Shown in pieces: positions 1 to 15,100 of a DNA stretch of 64,000 bases. The position numbers and the translations under genes are program-made. This DNA comes from Syngnathus acus. Its lineage: Eukaryota; Chordata; Actinopteri; Syngnathiformes; Syngnathidae. The DNA is taken from assembly GCF_901709675.1 (NCBI RefSeq), contig NC_051093.1:6469053-6533052 (forward strand), given 5' to 3'. Under the pieces are notes generated by a model, which saw nothing but the letters and a program-made list of their open reading frames with translations, was not told where the DNA came from and did not search any database. The stretch's first letter is position 1, and every line of letters starts with the position of its first letter.

Positions 1-130
1 TCCCTGAGGTGGTCTGTGTCACGGACGGTGTTGATGGAGAGGTTATTAATGACACTACCGGGGGTCACGTAAGGGTCAGTTTCAGGATCAATGTTGGGGT
101 AACCTTTCCAAGGTTCACCGGGTCGGAACT
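1..130 (-). CDS. tnrc6a: TNRC6A exon with second half of PAM2 (partial)
   Basis: Acceptor AG at 132-131. One base carried over completes GAG, giving [20 protein letters not shown] and then YVTPGSV, a very conserved TNRC6 stretch. EF-P-PWKG is the second half of the PABC-binding PAM2 motif. The exon is still open at position 1 and continues outside the window. Confidence 0.95.
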
Positions 131-3100
131 CTGCGCAAAGACGCGGGCCGTTAGCCGCTTCCCGGGCAAAACATTGTCGTTGGACTGCGCATGGGTGACG
201 CCGACGTACCTGGGGGCCAGGTGACAGTGTTTGCATGGGGTGGTGGGGAATTGGCACGGGGCGGCCAGACGTCACCCACTGAGCCCATTGATTGGCCGGG
301 AGGACTCAGGGGAGATGGGCCGGGGGACAGGAAGTCATAAAAGGGAGAGTCCTCCAGACGCAGCCCTGACGAAATAGCACCTGTGGGACCAACATGAAAA
401 CAGGAGACGCATCAAATTACAATTTTAACATGATCAATCACTGAGATGTTTGCCAGACACGTAAAGTCATGTGTACCAGATTTGCTGTTCTGCTCCAGAG
501 GGTCGGCAACCCACAGTTTCTTCAGCCTGGACTGGGGCAGTTCTTTGTAGCTTAAAGCTCCGCCAGCATTAGTCCCAACACCCATGTCCAGGGATACATT
601 CAGGTTAGGGTTCAAGCCTGATGAAAAGAACAGAAGAAACATTTAGGTTTGACAAAACAATTCATTCACGCCATGCCGTTTTATTGTTGAACATACTTAA
701 AGGGAAGTTGCTGAAGGATCCAATTGTGGAAGTATCCTTCACCATGTCAGGGCTGTTGTGGGGCAAGTAGCTATCCAAGTATGGTTTAAGGGCTGGGGAC
801 TGCTTCAGCAAAGAAGCGTCCAGGTGACGTGGAGGCTGAATCATTGATGGAGATGACCCGATTGGGCGCGTCTAAGAAACGGCAGTTGCAAAATAAGAGA
901 TCCGGACTAGAACGTATACAATGACGACAAACAAACCTGCTCAGACGGTCGTCCCACGGGCATCACTCTCTGGTTCTGGGCCTTCTGTTGCTGCTGCTGT
1001 TGTTGTTGCTGCTGTTGCTGGAGAAGAATAAGCCGCTGCAAAGCAAAAAAAAAAATGATGTAGATCCGTTTGTATTTAGCTGGTTGTTGATTTGACCATT
1101 TCTGGCACTTTACCTGCAGCTGGGTCAGCTGGTTGAGTTGGGAGAGCTGGTTAAGCACAGCCACCTGCTGAGGGCCTAACAAAGGGTTCAGGGCTCCAGT
1201 ACCACCTGGGTATTTTAACAGGGGTGGAGGGACCTGAGGAAAGACAGAACTGTTTCTAAGAGGCTCATTTTGCTCAACCTGCAGCAGTCGAAGGTGACCG
1301 TACGCTACCTGAGAGGGCATGATGGGAGGAGGCACTTGATTCCGGTAATTAGGATGAGGGAGTTGAGACTGCATCCCACCGCGGCCCTGTGCTAAGCTGT
1401 TGCCACCCAGCATTGGGTTTACATTCTAGGTAAAGCCACAAGAAAACAAAAGCACATTATTTTGACGGTCGACAATGATATTGTATTGAAACTCTATCAT
1501 GAGCACAGGTAGAAAACATCCGTCCATCTCGACTACGTATGGAATAAACCTCAACTTCAAGCTGCAAATGCATTTAAGAAGTTTGCAACTCGGCAAACGG
1601 GGGGGGGATGCAAAGCGAGACCTTGATGGGAAAGCAGATCTTTGTTTTGCTCGCGCACTCACCTGCCGAGAGACGCCAGGGTTAGAGTGGGCGGGAGATG
1701 GCCCGGAGTCGTGACATAGGATAGGCTGAGTGGAAGCGGGAGGGGAAAAGCTCATGCTTTGACTGGAGCAGCGCTCGGCCGAAGCAGAGAGGGGAGCGGA
1801 CAGCTGCGGAAGCAAGGCCGGGTGGCGGATTGGATCGCAAGAACGGGGGGGGGGGGGGAGAGCAGAGTGCCAGCCGCACACGAACAGAAAAGGAACAATG
1901 TGGTTAATTTGAGGGAAAGAGTGAAAGGAAGAGTGCGGTGGTACCAACACAGAAAAGCGTTATATCTTGTAGGAAAGTGTGCAAGAGCAAGAAAAAAAAA
2001 ACTGGCACGCAATTCATGATTACTTAGTAATATTGTGATCAGTCATCTATTGAAAGTAGTGTACAATTCTCTTTAACAGGAGTAAAGTGCAGTGCATCAA
2101 AGTTGCCACTGTGGGGCGCAGCAAGTTAGCACCCGCACTACCGTATTCATTTTGGAACGTTAGTGCGGGAAGGAAATTTCGAGGGTTTACCTTGTCATAG
2201 TAAGAACTACGATCCATGGGCGAGTCTTTGGAGAGCTGGTGTTGGGACCCAGCATTCTTCCCCATGACTCCCCCAAAATCCATCGAGTCCATGCGCTTGT
2301 CTTGCACCATACCTGCTCCAGTTTTCATGGAGTCATCAGGAGAGTCTCGCTGGAGAAGGACAATGGCAAATACAATTAATTTGGGCGATTAAAGAATTAA
2401 GATGGGCCCTGAAAGAAAAGACATACGATGCCATCTTGATAATAGCTTTTGGGATGAGGTAGCGTTTTAATGACTGCAAATGTTTGTCCATCATTAGCTA
2501 AGTGTTTTGGTTTGTACGTGATCCACGACATGACAAAGAACCTCACTGGCAACGCCCGTGGTCAAACACTTACTGAAAAGCTCATGTTGTTGAACTGGTT
2601 CATGAACGGTTTCATCCACGGCTCGTCGGGTTTGTTTACAGGTTTATTCATCTATAAAAAACAACAACAGTTCAATTTATTACAGCCATTGAAATGAGTC
2701 ACAACAAATGGCACGTTCTAATTAGTGCGAGTGTCTCGGAGGTAGATAAACAAACCTTGAAGGATCCCTTATGCTTGTAGTTCCAGGTGTTTTGGTCATG
2801 TGATCGGTTATCCTGTTGGTTGTTAGTCCACATGCCAATCTCGACCTCCTCTTCCTGGTCCCAACTGTTACCCATAGAGTCATCACCGCGCCATGTGTCC
2901 ATCGGTTTGGAACCAAGACCTGACAAGGGTCACACAAACAAAAGGAATCGTGAACATTCACCTTTTATTTTTTTTTGAAATGGAGGCAAACGTACAACCG
3001 CATGAACTTGCTCACTCACCAGACTTATGACGACCTCCCCAACCAGATGCAGGTTCTCTATTATCCCGACTGGGTTCATTCCAACTCGGGCGAGTGTCCA

Positions 3101-6100
3101 CTGGCTTCCCCCAGGCTGATGTCCCATTGTCCACCGTCACGGGCGGAGTCGAGCTGGGTTCACCCCATGTTGAGGACTCTTTCTGCTGGGGATATGCCTC
3201 ACCCCAACCTAAAAAGGAAAAAAAACACAATTTAGGACGTCGTTTCAAGTACTGGAGGCTAATATCAGAACTCTGACCACACCGTGGTCAACATTCAGAA
3301 CATAGCAGCCCCCCCAAAAACAAGCATGAGAATATTCCTGCTCATTGCTGCAGCCAACTCCCACCCTCTTCATTTATGAGGGTTTGTGTTACAGTTGAGG
3401 GACAAGCCCTGGTTGCATCTCCTGAGATGCCGAGGATACCTTCCGAGTAAAAATAGGCCAGATCACAGGGTGGCCTGAGGCTCCGGTGTCCCACATGTAC
3501 CGAGGCAAGCACGCATTGACTGTCACGTTAAAAGACTTCAAAATGTTGGCAGCTTGTCTCTGGATGTCCCTCCTCCCCATTAACAAATGTATCGCCCTCA
3601 AATCTATTAAGATAAAGAAGCTGCCTAGGTGGTCCCAGAACTTTCTCATTATCCACTCGAGTTAGCTCACTCGACAGAGTCCCAGTATAACCCCGATAGC
3701 CCCTCCCTTCCCTTCCCTTTCCCCCGGCCGGCTCTTTCACACAGACCGTTCCCGTTTCCACATAAGCCAACCTTGTCAACTGCGTGTCTCGAAACCCCCA
3801 CAAAAGTCTGCCTTTCTAATGCGAGCGCAATTGGCAAGCGAGAGAGAGAAAAGGCGGAAGGGAGGCTAATAAGAGGGGGGGGGGCTGCGGTGTGGGGGGG
3901 GATTTGACGATGCTCTTAGCATTCTTGAGGGATGACTCAACCGCGTCTGCCAAAAACATTGCCTCAAACACAATGGCTGTATGCTTGCTGCTTACGGAAA
4001 AAGTGCCAAAACGAATTGTGAAAGTAAAAGAAAATACAATGCAGTTATAAAAATGGCAACATAGTTTCTTGTCATTACAGGCGTACAGACTCGGCTTGTG
4101 CTAACATGCCCGTATTAGCTTCATTTCACAGCTATTTTCCTTCCCCGTTTCTGAATTGTCTATACTTGTATTCAAGCACATCATTATATAAGAGTTAACC
4201 CCCCCCCCCCTTCCCTTTTAGGAATGATGGAATTGAGTTCCGTTGTGAAAATGAACCCCCAAACTGTTACGAACATCAAAATTCAGATTTTAGTGCACTC
4301 ACTTGAATTGCCACCTTTATCTTGCCCATGAGGCTGCATGGACTGCGAAGGATGTGTCGAGCTATGCGATGAGTGAGATTGGTGTTGAGAAGATGGCCCA
4401 ACATTGTCTTGCTCCGATTGGCTCGTTCGGTTCCACATGTTGACAGCGCCGCCGTGGTATTTCACTATTGTAGGGAAGGAGATTCAAATGAGTAAAGTGA
4501 AAATCGATCGGCACGGTTTAAATTTCAGTTTCGTTGAGGTGCCCTTACCAGGGTCTCCCCAAGCTGAGGTTCCGTCATCAATCTCCATCCGCCGGCGAAC
4601 GGATTCTGGAGACGGCTCCTCCCACCCAGTTGCGGCGTCGTTCTTTTGACCCACTGTGGGCATGGGACCTCCCAACCAGCCTGATGACAAAATCCCTCAG
4701 TCAAAGTCCTTGAGATGTTTCAAAGTGTACATTAACTAAACGGCATCAAGATATTGACTTACCCGTCGGCTTGTTGTTGGCCCTTGACATATTGGAGTCG
4801 GGACCTTTTCCCCACTCGTTGGAAGTATACGAGGGCTTCGAATTGGAGTCGCCCCAGTTCTGGGAAACCTGGTTGTTCTTCACTGGCTCTCCCCAGCCTT
4901 GGCTTTTATTTTGATGACTGGGTTTGGAGTCGCCCCAGTTGGAGCCAGGGGTGGGAGTACTCTGGTCTGGAGTATTTGACCCTCCGCTTCCTCCCCAGGT
5001 GTTGCTGCTGCTGGTGTTGGTTCGGCCCGGCTCGCTCCAGCATCCGGAACCTGATCGGTCGCTGTCGCTGTCCCAGCCTACTGACCCGGCACTTTTGTGG
5101 GGATCTCCCCAGTGGTTGTTCGACACTGCTCTGGAACTATCTCCAGCTTGACCCCAGCCTTCATCCTCATTGCCACTGCTGGAACTCCAGCCCTGTTGCT
5201 GTTTGGGCGTATTTGTCCATGTATTGGATCTGGAAGGGGCGAATGAAAATTTGACATACGTGCACAATACGTAAAATCGGGCAAACACTTTCAGCAGTCG
5301 GTCAAGAACACTCACCTGTCATCTTTACTGTTGTTGTTGCCCCCTTTGTAACTGGATCCATTATCCCAGCCACTTCCCGGGCCTCTGTTATCCCACCCGG
5401 AGTTTGATCGCGGCTCTCCCCAACCAGAGCTTCCAGTATCTGTGCTCGCAGAACCTGGACCATCACCCCAACCTGTCAATATGAATTGAGAAAACATTTT
5501 TGATGCTGCCCTAAGTAGTCAAAGAGCGTCCCCTTAAAATGTGCTGTTCTTCTCCACATACCTGTACCCCCAGAGGTCTGGCTCGGAGCGGTCCGTGCGG
5601 GTGTTGCTGTTCCCCAGCCGGAGCGCTGTTTTCTTTCATCTCCTCTGAGCGCCAGTGGCTGCTTGTTGATGGAACTCACATCCCAAGCAGTATTCTGTTG
5701 TATGGGTGTTTGTCCCCACCCGGTATTCGATAGGACCCTCGGGTCCACATCGGTTCGACTCGGTAAGGCGACGACTGTTGTCGGATTGTTGACTTTTCTT
5801 CGATTCCCTCCTTTTGACAGGGCGTTCTCTCGGTCCGAGCCGGACTGGCCTCCGGAGCTCTCGCCGCTTCCCTCGCTTCCTCCAGAGCGGCCCCAGCCCC
5901 CTGACACACCAGCCAGGCTTGCGCTGCCGGGCCCTCCGCCACCCATGCCTATGGCATCGTCCTCCAGGCTCTTCCAGCCATTGTTAGCAGCACCTCCTTT
6001 TTGACTTTCAGCCTCCAAATGGTTGTTCCCGTGGGTTGTTCCCCACTCTCCATTCGACAGCTTGTTAGACGTGGACGAGGAGGACGAGGAGGAGGAAGAT

Positions 6101-9100
6101 GATGCGCTGCTTCCCCAAGGGCGAGGTACCCCTAAAGGAGAGCTCATTGACGTTTGGTTCACAGTCCCTGGGAGTTGTCCTGCAGAGGCTGGGGTTTGAT
6201 TTGTACTGAGACCCCAGGGGTTGTTGCTCTGACTCGGATTTGGGTTACTGGCAGGCCCCTGATCCCAGCGTGAACCCCCGGTGCCATGGTGGTTGTTATT
6301 ATTACTCTTAACAGCAGCAGTAGTGGACATTTGGGAATTGCCAGCCTGCATTAAGGCAGGGGCTTGTGGGTTCACAGTGTCGGAATTTGGGGGACCCTTC
6401 TCTCCAGAGTAGCTAGATGCATCCCAAGGCGTACCAAAGGTTCCGGGACCCGCCATCTCTCCGTGGGGGCGCTGGGGGGCGGATGAAGTGTTTCCGTTGG
6501 GCAGCAGACCACCATGCCCTGCTCCTCCAATCGAGCCCCAGGAGCATTCGCCGCTCAGTTGAGGCGAGGCGATAGAGTTTGGTGGAGCAGAGGTCATTGT
6601 CGTGTTAGTAGTAGTAATAGTAGAAGTAGTAGTAGTATTCATCGTCATAGTGTTATTTGGTCCGTTGGGTTCAGTGTTAAAGTTGGCGGGCGGCGGGCCA
6701 CCATTTCCACTGCTGCTGCCTCCTAACACATTGCTGCTTGATGTACCATTATTCACCTCCATGTCTTCCATCATACTGCTTTTGTCGGGAGCTGCCATGC
6801 CACCCCATCCCATCACGGGGCCTTGCTGGGGAGCGATACCCAATTTGGAATTCATCCCCTGAGGCTGGAGAGGACGTTGGGGGCCCAGGGTTGGATTTTG
6901 TGGCCAGGCACCATGGTTGGCGTTTGGGGGAGTCAAGCCTCCGATGCTGCTGCTTTCGCTGGAAGCCATCATGGTGTTGCCTGACTGAGTGGCCCAAACA
7001 CTGTTGTTAACAAGCTTGTTATGGTTACCCAGGTTATTGCTGCCAAGACCGCTGGACCCGGCCACAGAGAAGTGAGGGTGTCCAGTAATGTTGCTATTTC
7101 CATTTTTTGCACCACAGATTGTTCCGACGCCTCCGCCGTTAACCTGACAACTATTGCCGTTGCTGTCTCCGTTCATCGAAACGCCGACCATCATGTCGGA
7201 GGAAGGCGCGAACGTCGACGGAGACTCGGCGGAAGACGCGTTTGCTGACATCATCCCGGTCGTCGCGGCGAGCGCCGCAAAGTTATTCTCGGAGCCGGTC
7301 GACGGGCTCGAGTCCGCATCCATGCATTCTGACGCCAACTCGGGGTCGGATCCTGACCCGCAGCCGGAAGAGGACGAGGAGGAGGAACAAGAGAAAGAAG
7401 ACGACGACGGGGGCCAGACAGAAGAACTAGTCGAGGTGGGGTTGTTGGCTTTATCTGTGCTTCCGTCCACTAGGACCTTTCCCCAACTGCTGTTGCTGTC
7501 GCCGCTGCAGGGAGAGCCAGAAGACCAGGGAGAGGGCTCATACTGCGAGTCCAAGCCAGGGTGTTCCAGGCCTTGAAGGGAAGAAAAAAAAAAAACACCC
7601 AACAGAAGCCGTGTTATGTACTTTGACAGCGTAATAATGATCTCATTATTGGTTCAACCTTTGGCATGCAACAGTTCGGTGGGTGTGGTTGTAGACAGCC
7701 TCCTATTCACTAACAATAAGTTTCTTTTCCTAATGATTTGAAAAAAGTACCGGGCGTCAACACTGACTCATCTGTTGCTATTTTCAAAGCAAGAACAAAA
7801 AGCATGCGCCAGCTCCAATTCATTCATCAAGCACAATGGAAGCAATAACAACAGAGAGGAAATGGGGAAAAAGGAGTTGGGAGAGCAAATTGGGTTAAAT
7901 GGTCAAGGACAACAGGTGACACAATATGTATATTATATCCATAAACAATGTTTGCTTCTCATTCAACTCTCACATTCTTAAATATGGCACGAGAGAAATA
8001 CAAGAGGTGACTAGCTAGCTAAGCGGCACAACACTAAAAAGGAACAAAAGAGGAATTGAAAAGAAGAAAGGGAACGTGTAGTCACCTGTTTGATTAGGAG
8101 AATGGCTGACTGAATCCCGAATGGGAGCCATGCCTGGAAAGAGAGAGAGAAGTGAGAGAGGAAAGCTGTCAGTGAGATCTTTACCTGAGGACACACAAAA
8201 AAAAAACTGGAAGATGGAGCATGGAAAAGAAGAGTGACTGAACAGAATAAGAAACAAGTAAACAAAAGTGAGAAGGGCTTTAAGGGAGAGGAAGGAAAGA
8301 GCATTAATGGGCAGACTCAGCTAAATCCAAAACCACAAATATTACTTGTTGATTCAAAGCAAAAATAATGACAAGATTGGCTACATTTTGCCACGAGTTG
8401 GAATAATTCACTTAATCGAATGAAGTTTTTCCGTCTGTGTCCGTGTTTTGTCTTGTTTGCTCAAAATCTGTGTAAACAAAATTAAGCAGGGAGACAAAGG
8501 AGAAAGAAAAAAACAATCCGGTTTGTAATGATTCAGGCCTTGGGGTGTGGTTCAGATGTACGAAAAGAAAAAAAAAAAAAGTTTCACTCGTCTGACTGAC
8601 GAGACAAATGACACTTCATGGAGCCTGGCATGTCAGCATTTTTAGATTTGGATTATTTGACTCAATATGGAAACTCGGTTGGCAAACGAAATGGTTCAGA
8701 ACCAAAATGTTTGCAAGTGCCTGCTCCTTACCTGCGAGGGCAGCCCGCTGCTGCAGCTCGTGTATGGGCTTGAGGGCCTCCCCGGGTTGACAGGAGAACG
8801 TATTTTCTCGGGTTCCCAGGGTGACGAGGGAGAGGGGGACTTCTTGAGCAGGTACGGCCTCAAGGGTCTGGAGCGAAGAGGCCGGCTTGTTCAGAGTGGG
8901 CGGCTGCTTGATCGGGCCCCCTTGGCATCGCTGAGGCCTTGATGAACACTGAAATGTGCGTTGGTGTGCGGGGATTGGAGAAAGGGGATGCCGTTTGGAT
9001 TCCTGAAGGGAGAAAAGAAAAAAAAAAAAACAGTATCAATAGTGTTGAACCATTAATTTATACAGATTTGAGATACAAAGCCGCCAAAAAGGAGAATATG

Positions 9101-12100
9101 GACCCAGGTAGCCTTCAGTCTAAGTGGACAAGTGTATTTGACAGTTCCAAGTGTGTGTCCAACTCTACAGACCTTTACAAAAGAGGTTGGAAGGTGTTTC
9201 CACTCTTCCTGCCTACTGCAGCAGTACACGGGTCTATTTATAAACTAAGTTCAAAAAGCTTAACACTTACTTCACTGCTCAATACATACAAGCAAACAAA
9301 CCAGTCCATGTGTGGACGATGGAGAAGCGCTTGGAGGCGATGACGCTTTTGAGTTTTGGGAGAAATATTTGTAGTTTTAGTCTTATTACGAAAAGTAATA
9401 GCGAGCCAGCTACTTTGGTTTTCTTTGCAAAAATGTTTACAAAACAGTAAGACTGGGCATGCTGACAAGGCACACCGACGTCTGCTCCATCTTTAGTTCC
9501 TCTCAACTCACTATCTGAAGCCCTCGGCATACAGCCAGCATTTCGCCTTCCACGACTTGCTCTGGCATATTTTGAGATCAATACGAAGACACACACAACA
9601 GAATTATTTCTGCAACCGCTGTCGGAATGAAGAAAATAGAAAGAACCGCCTCCACCGACTGTGCCAGTAACACAAAACAACTGTCTGATTCCACGGAACC
9701 AAGTTGTTTACATTTCTCAGGCTTGACTCATAAACGTGCGAATCGAAGCGGCTACAAAAACATCGACTGCGAGTGCTCGTAAATTAATACAATTCAAATT
9801 TCCTACAAACTAACCTCTCTCCTCATACATGACACATTCTTAAAATGTTTATTGTGTTGCACTATTTTCTGCAGTTTCCCTTCTAGCACAGCCGTCACAT
9901 GGGCCCCAAAAGGTTGGCAGCGCCGCGACGGGTGCGATCATATTACAGACGGTTGGGAGGAGGGAGACTGGAGAAAACATGTTCACAAAAGAATAGGAAC
10001 AATTAAAGGAGCAAAGTAAGAACAGGGGGGGGGGGGGGGAAAGGGGGGAATCGGAATGTAGAAAGAGGAGTGACATCTTTGAGGATGATGCGAGTGGAAT
10101 GCAGCTGCAGCTTGGAACATGTATGAAAAAGCAAAAGGGGTCAGCCAGCCAAGCTCAAGAGTGCCGTGTGAATTCTGCACAACTTGTACTCCATGCACTT
10201 TTCATGGGGACTTAAGAGCCAGTCCACAATTGACTTTTGTTTTTACAATGACATCACATGTGCAATTACTGTAATTCCATGATCGGAAGAAGCCAAGAGG
10301 AACTCATTTGACTGCATTTAAAAAACAAGTTCCGTCACCTGAAGTGATTAGAAGAGAACTTTTGCAGCTCCCGAACATGGCAGATGATATAGAAACTAGT
10401 AAGGATTAAAAAAAAAAAATACAAATAAAATATATATTAATAGTAAAAAAATATATTTATTATAATAATAATAATAATAATGAAATAAAAGAAAGGGGGG
10501 AAAAAAAAACCTCAAGACTATTGCAGGTGGGTAATAAAAAGCCGCAAAAAGTTTCCCAGAATAGTGTGTCAAAGCTGTTAGAGAAAACACTTCCTAACAC
10601 GCAAATCCTCCAGGCTTGTCTTGGCTAGATGACCGCACGGGCCACTGTTGCCACAATGTTCCTCAGAGTGTTTAAGGAGCTTATGGAACAGCTGGCTCTT
10701 TCCTGAACCCACAATCTGACTTTCACAAGTCGAGCGACTCCAGACCGTCGAGCGACGAGCATTCACGTCACGGCCTGCGCGTCTGTGTGTGCGTGGTTCG
10801 GGGCAGATAACATTTCGGAGGATGGGAGGGGTTTGGAACTTGTGACACAAACACACGGCGGCCATGAGCGAAATGCACAACCTTGAGCTTTTGCTTCAGT
10901 CTCCTGCAGGGAAGCCCGTGTTTTGTTTTTTTTGTTTTCTGAAATTAGCCCAGTCAACAGTTAATTGGTCTTTACCTTGTGTCCACTCCTGTTAGTCTTA
11001 TCCTCCGTCTTAGTCACACACTGCGTTTCTCGCTTTCTTCCATCCACAACGTATCCCTTCTGTGGGTGGGTTCCCTGTGGAGAACATTAAGACAAAGTCT
11101 GACTTTTTTTTCTTTTTTAAACACATCACCCAAGATAAGCAGTTAATAGAAAAGGCTATTTTTTCCACATTCGGACATACTCGTGCAAAAGAAATGCTTA
11201 GACGCTCATTTTGTCCAAACTGTCTTTAAATAAAGTATTTTTTTTTGCCTTCTAGCTAACTGCGTACATTCTCCCAACTGGATATTAGGTTGCAAGATAT
11301 TGCTTGTGTTATCTGCAGGTGCAGCATTTAGCCTGCAGCAGAAAGATGCAGGCTTCTGTTTAAGCCATTAATGGGATTACAACTAGGGCCTTATTTAGTG
11401 ACAGAAACAGACATGCAAAAAAAATAAAAAAAATGCTCAGCTCCAACAATATCATTGTCCATAAATTCATTGTGGCACCAAATGGTAAATGTGTCCGGTT
11501 CAGTATTAACACGGGAGACACCGGCACGCCAACAAAACCATTTTTAGACCAATTTATTTGCCCACGTCTCAAAACTCCAAATTTTCACATCTTTCCGTCA
11601 CATCTCTTTCGTTAAATGTAAACGCGGCTACCATTTGGTTCCCACACCTCCCCCCTTGCCCCTGGTAGCCTCGCTCCGTCTTAACCACCAAGTGCTTCAG
11701 CAGATGGTTCTGGGTTCAAGAACAACAGCAGAGCATGGTGGGTGCTTCCTGGAGAGAACACACACCAATACAGACAGCATCTGTTTATGAATGGGCTGAC
11801 AATCGCCCATCCCCCCCGACAACTCCAGCTGACGTGGGGAAGCAGGCACCGAGAGTGGCAAAACAAAACAAAAAATCAAGGCGGAGGAAAGATTAAGTAC
11901 GTGAGAAGCACAAGGTCAAAATAACATCTACTGGAAATGCGCTTTCGGTTTTGACTGATGTCATTCCAGAGCCAGACGGTCAAGAAACAAAACATTATCG
12001 ACAGTAGCGAGCGAAAGCTAGTTAATAACCCGCACCTCAAAATGACAAGGTTATTTATTATTTATACTTGCTTCAGGGGGGAAAAAAAAAATCTTTTTGT

Positions 12101-15100
12101 CAAGTATCATATAGACCTACATTGGGCAGGCTCTGTGCTTACAAAAAAAAAGAAGACAAAAGCAAATCTACAGTTGCGTCTCACACAATGCATCCATTTA
12201 CAACACGGCCAGGAGCCGCGTCACCAGACTGATGAACAGGATTGCCATTCCAAAAACATCTTTTCACTAAAGATGCCCTTTGTTCTGTTTGAAATGCATG
12301 AAAATATCTGGACAATTTACACCACTATTCAGCACATACTTTGCTCTCCATTGTGAGCGAGAAAAAGAAAAAAAAGGGGGGATGAGGCGCTGCAGAAAAG
12401 TCAAACAATAACATTGTTGGAAAAGGTCAAAAGCGCATATGTAGATTCTTTAAAAATATTTATATTAAATTACACCGCAACTACACTTTTACAAGATTGT
12501 CGCTGACGACGCCTGTTGACACAAGCTATCAATTATAGCACACGCAACTATAAACCATTTGGGATTTATGACGCAATACAAATCAGACATCTGCTTGCTG
12601 CAAGACTCGTCAAAAAAAAAAAAAAAAAAACAGTGGGCGTATGTTTTTGCAAGAAACATTTGAGTCATTCGGTGAAGTAGAGTTGAAAATGGAACCGTTT
12701 ATTGATTCTATTTGTAGCCTGGAGGAAGTGTTAATCCCTCGCACCAAAATGCAAGATGTGCACCCAAACAAGACCTACAGACATGAAAGGCTGCTCGGAA
12801 ACACGCTCAAGGATTTCACCCGGTTGGAAGAACAAAAGCCCGGGGATGGTCGCGTGGCTAATTTGCATGCAGCTCGCTACATCATTTGCATCGATTCGCA
12901 TTAGCATGTTCTGATAGCGGCTTAACACTGAAACCCCCCACCCTCCGCCCGGGCAGTAAAGCCATCACTCAATTAAAAGTGACGAACCAAAGTTATCTTT
13001 TCCATACAAACAGTCCGACAGAGGAGGCTTTGTATGGATGATTAAGTGGCTTCCAACCAATCTCCCAGTGGGGGTCACTTCAGGTCATGCTAATTTTGAA
13101 ATTGTAGTTGGCGAAACAGAACTTTTGCTCAAATGGTGCAACAATTAATCGAAGACTTGTATCCGATTATTAACTGCCGACTTGTCTCAAGCTCATTGAA
13201 CTCTACATTTTCTTGCCGGGATGAGTATTTACACGTGACAGTAACAATCATTCTTTTTTTTTCACGTGAGAGGAACTCCCAACGTGACTCACAAAAGCTA
13301 ATCACATTCCTAAGCACATAACCAGACACTCATTATCATAAAGTTCCCTCGAGCCAAGTAGGAGAGCATTGTCAAGTATTGTTGAGCATTCAACTGTAAC
13401 CAGCACCCAAAAAAAACAAAAGCATCCCGAGTTCAAATTGAACTACGGAGATGGATTTTTTGTTTTGCAATTTGAATCGGTGTCAATTTACACAGGTCAA
13501 ATGTTCCTTTCTGCTCGCCGATGTCTTTTAACCCCGTTAGGTGTGGTTTTACTGCACGCAACAGGCAATGATCAACTAGCAGACTCTGTCGCAGCGCCAA
13601 CCAAATATAAAGTTGAGCGCCATTAAATTGTGTGCACATTGAGGACTAAAAGCATATTGGAGAAATTGGCAATGAGTCGAATAACTAGTCAGACGTTCTG
13701 CAATTAGCATAAGTACCTCAGTTAACATGCTAACCAAAATGGTTTTAGAACTTCAAGAAATGCTCTTAATGGTCAACGTTTAAAACATGCGACAATCAAG
13801 ACTAATTTCAAGTTCGTCATTGAGACGGTTGCATTATTCCATTGGCGCATGTTCACAACATTAGCAAACAAGTGACTAGATGGAGCAAATTGGTGGACAG
13901 AATAAAAACATCCAGTTCGGGAGTTTGCACATGCAGGTGATGGGACTGGCTGCCTTTTTTCGAGGCTTCTTTGTGTGCCTACATGTGGACAAAGTGGCGA
14001 GAGACAATAAGCTCAACACAAACATCTCTGCACATGCACACACACGTACACACAAAACATTAGGACTGTGGCTTCTCATTGAGCGATTTAAAACAGCAAA
14101 GCTTACTCAGCACAATGCGGCCGAGACCAAACCAGACCCTCCAATTCAATTCAAACGGAACTGCATGTGCTTGCATAAGCGTCAGCTGCCCATCCACCGT
14201 CCGCAACCACACACAAACCGCTACAAATATAATTGGGTGCCAAACGTGACTGCCGGGCCCACGCATCACTTCCTTTTATGAGGAAACCTTGAAATGAGAA
14301 TGGAACTTTTAGATTAGATAAGCAAACATGGTTTGCAGTTTAGTACCTGTTTCCAAATATAATTCATTTGGGGGGAATCTACACTGGGACGTCAATGTAA
14401 GAGGAAGAGTTCATTTAGATAAAATTAGTGCTTTGCCACCACGGAACTAAGTTGAAGTTATTAGACAAAGGGAGTGTTTTAGTATTTTTTTGCTTAAAGT
14501 AAAGACAAAAAGTCTAAAGATGGCATTGTGATTAATAGTTTATGGAATACCAGTCAAGGAGTAAAATGCACCCATTTTCATCCATATCGGGGGCGGACAT
14601 TTTGCCACTAGCTATCGATTGGAAAAGACATCACAGACGCTCGGGGCTCAGGTAATGTCCAATCACGACTCAGCTTGCAAATGTCACATGACCAAATTCG
14701 GAAAACTCCGCAACATCTGTAATTTCGATTTCTTTGTGTGTCTTGGCATGTGAAGAAATTGACAATAAAGCAGACCGACTTTTTTTTTTTTATTCTGCCA
14801 AAATCGAAATCGGTTTAGCAAGCGAATCTCAGTTCTTCTGAGAAAGCCTTGCTCGCCCGTGTTACTCATATGGACTCACACACCTGTTAAGATGCTTCAG
14901 TTTCTTTGGTGCCAAAAGCTTCCAATTCCGAATCTAAAAAAAACAACAACAAAAAAATGCAAATTAATTAGATTCATCTCAAAATTTTACACATGGCAAA
15001 TCTCTTCATTTGCATTGGCTTGCAATGAGTGTTGACAGTGATGTAAGGCAAAACAACCACACTTCTAAGCAAGTATGACCAATTACAGTCTGCGAACAAT

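Noticed and set aside
3528-3907. Open frames on both strands around 3530-3900, considered as an extra TNRC6A exon
   Set aside because: They show no GW or family motif, and the flanking exons 4303-4464 and 3020-3208 already join in phase without them.
4754-5254. Plus-strand open frames across the TNRC6A GW exons (also 5663-6004 and 7154-7576)
   Set aside because: Antisense shadows of serine/glycine/tryptophan-rich exons; composition is biased and they have no independent support.
11676-11740. A tRNA-like B-box (GGTTCTGGGTTCAAG), also at 47405
   Set aside because: No A-box or cloverleaf stem could be paired around it; more likely part of an old LINE or SINE fragment.
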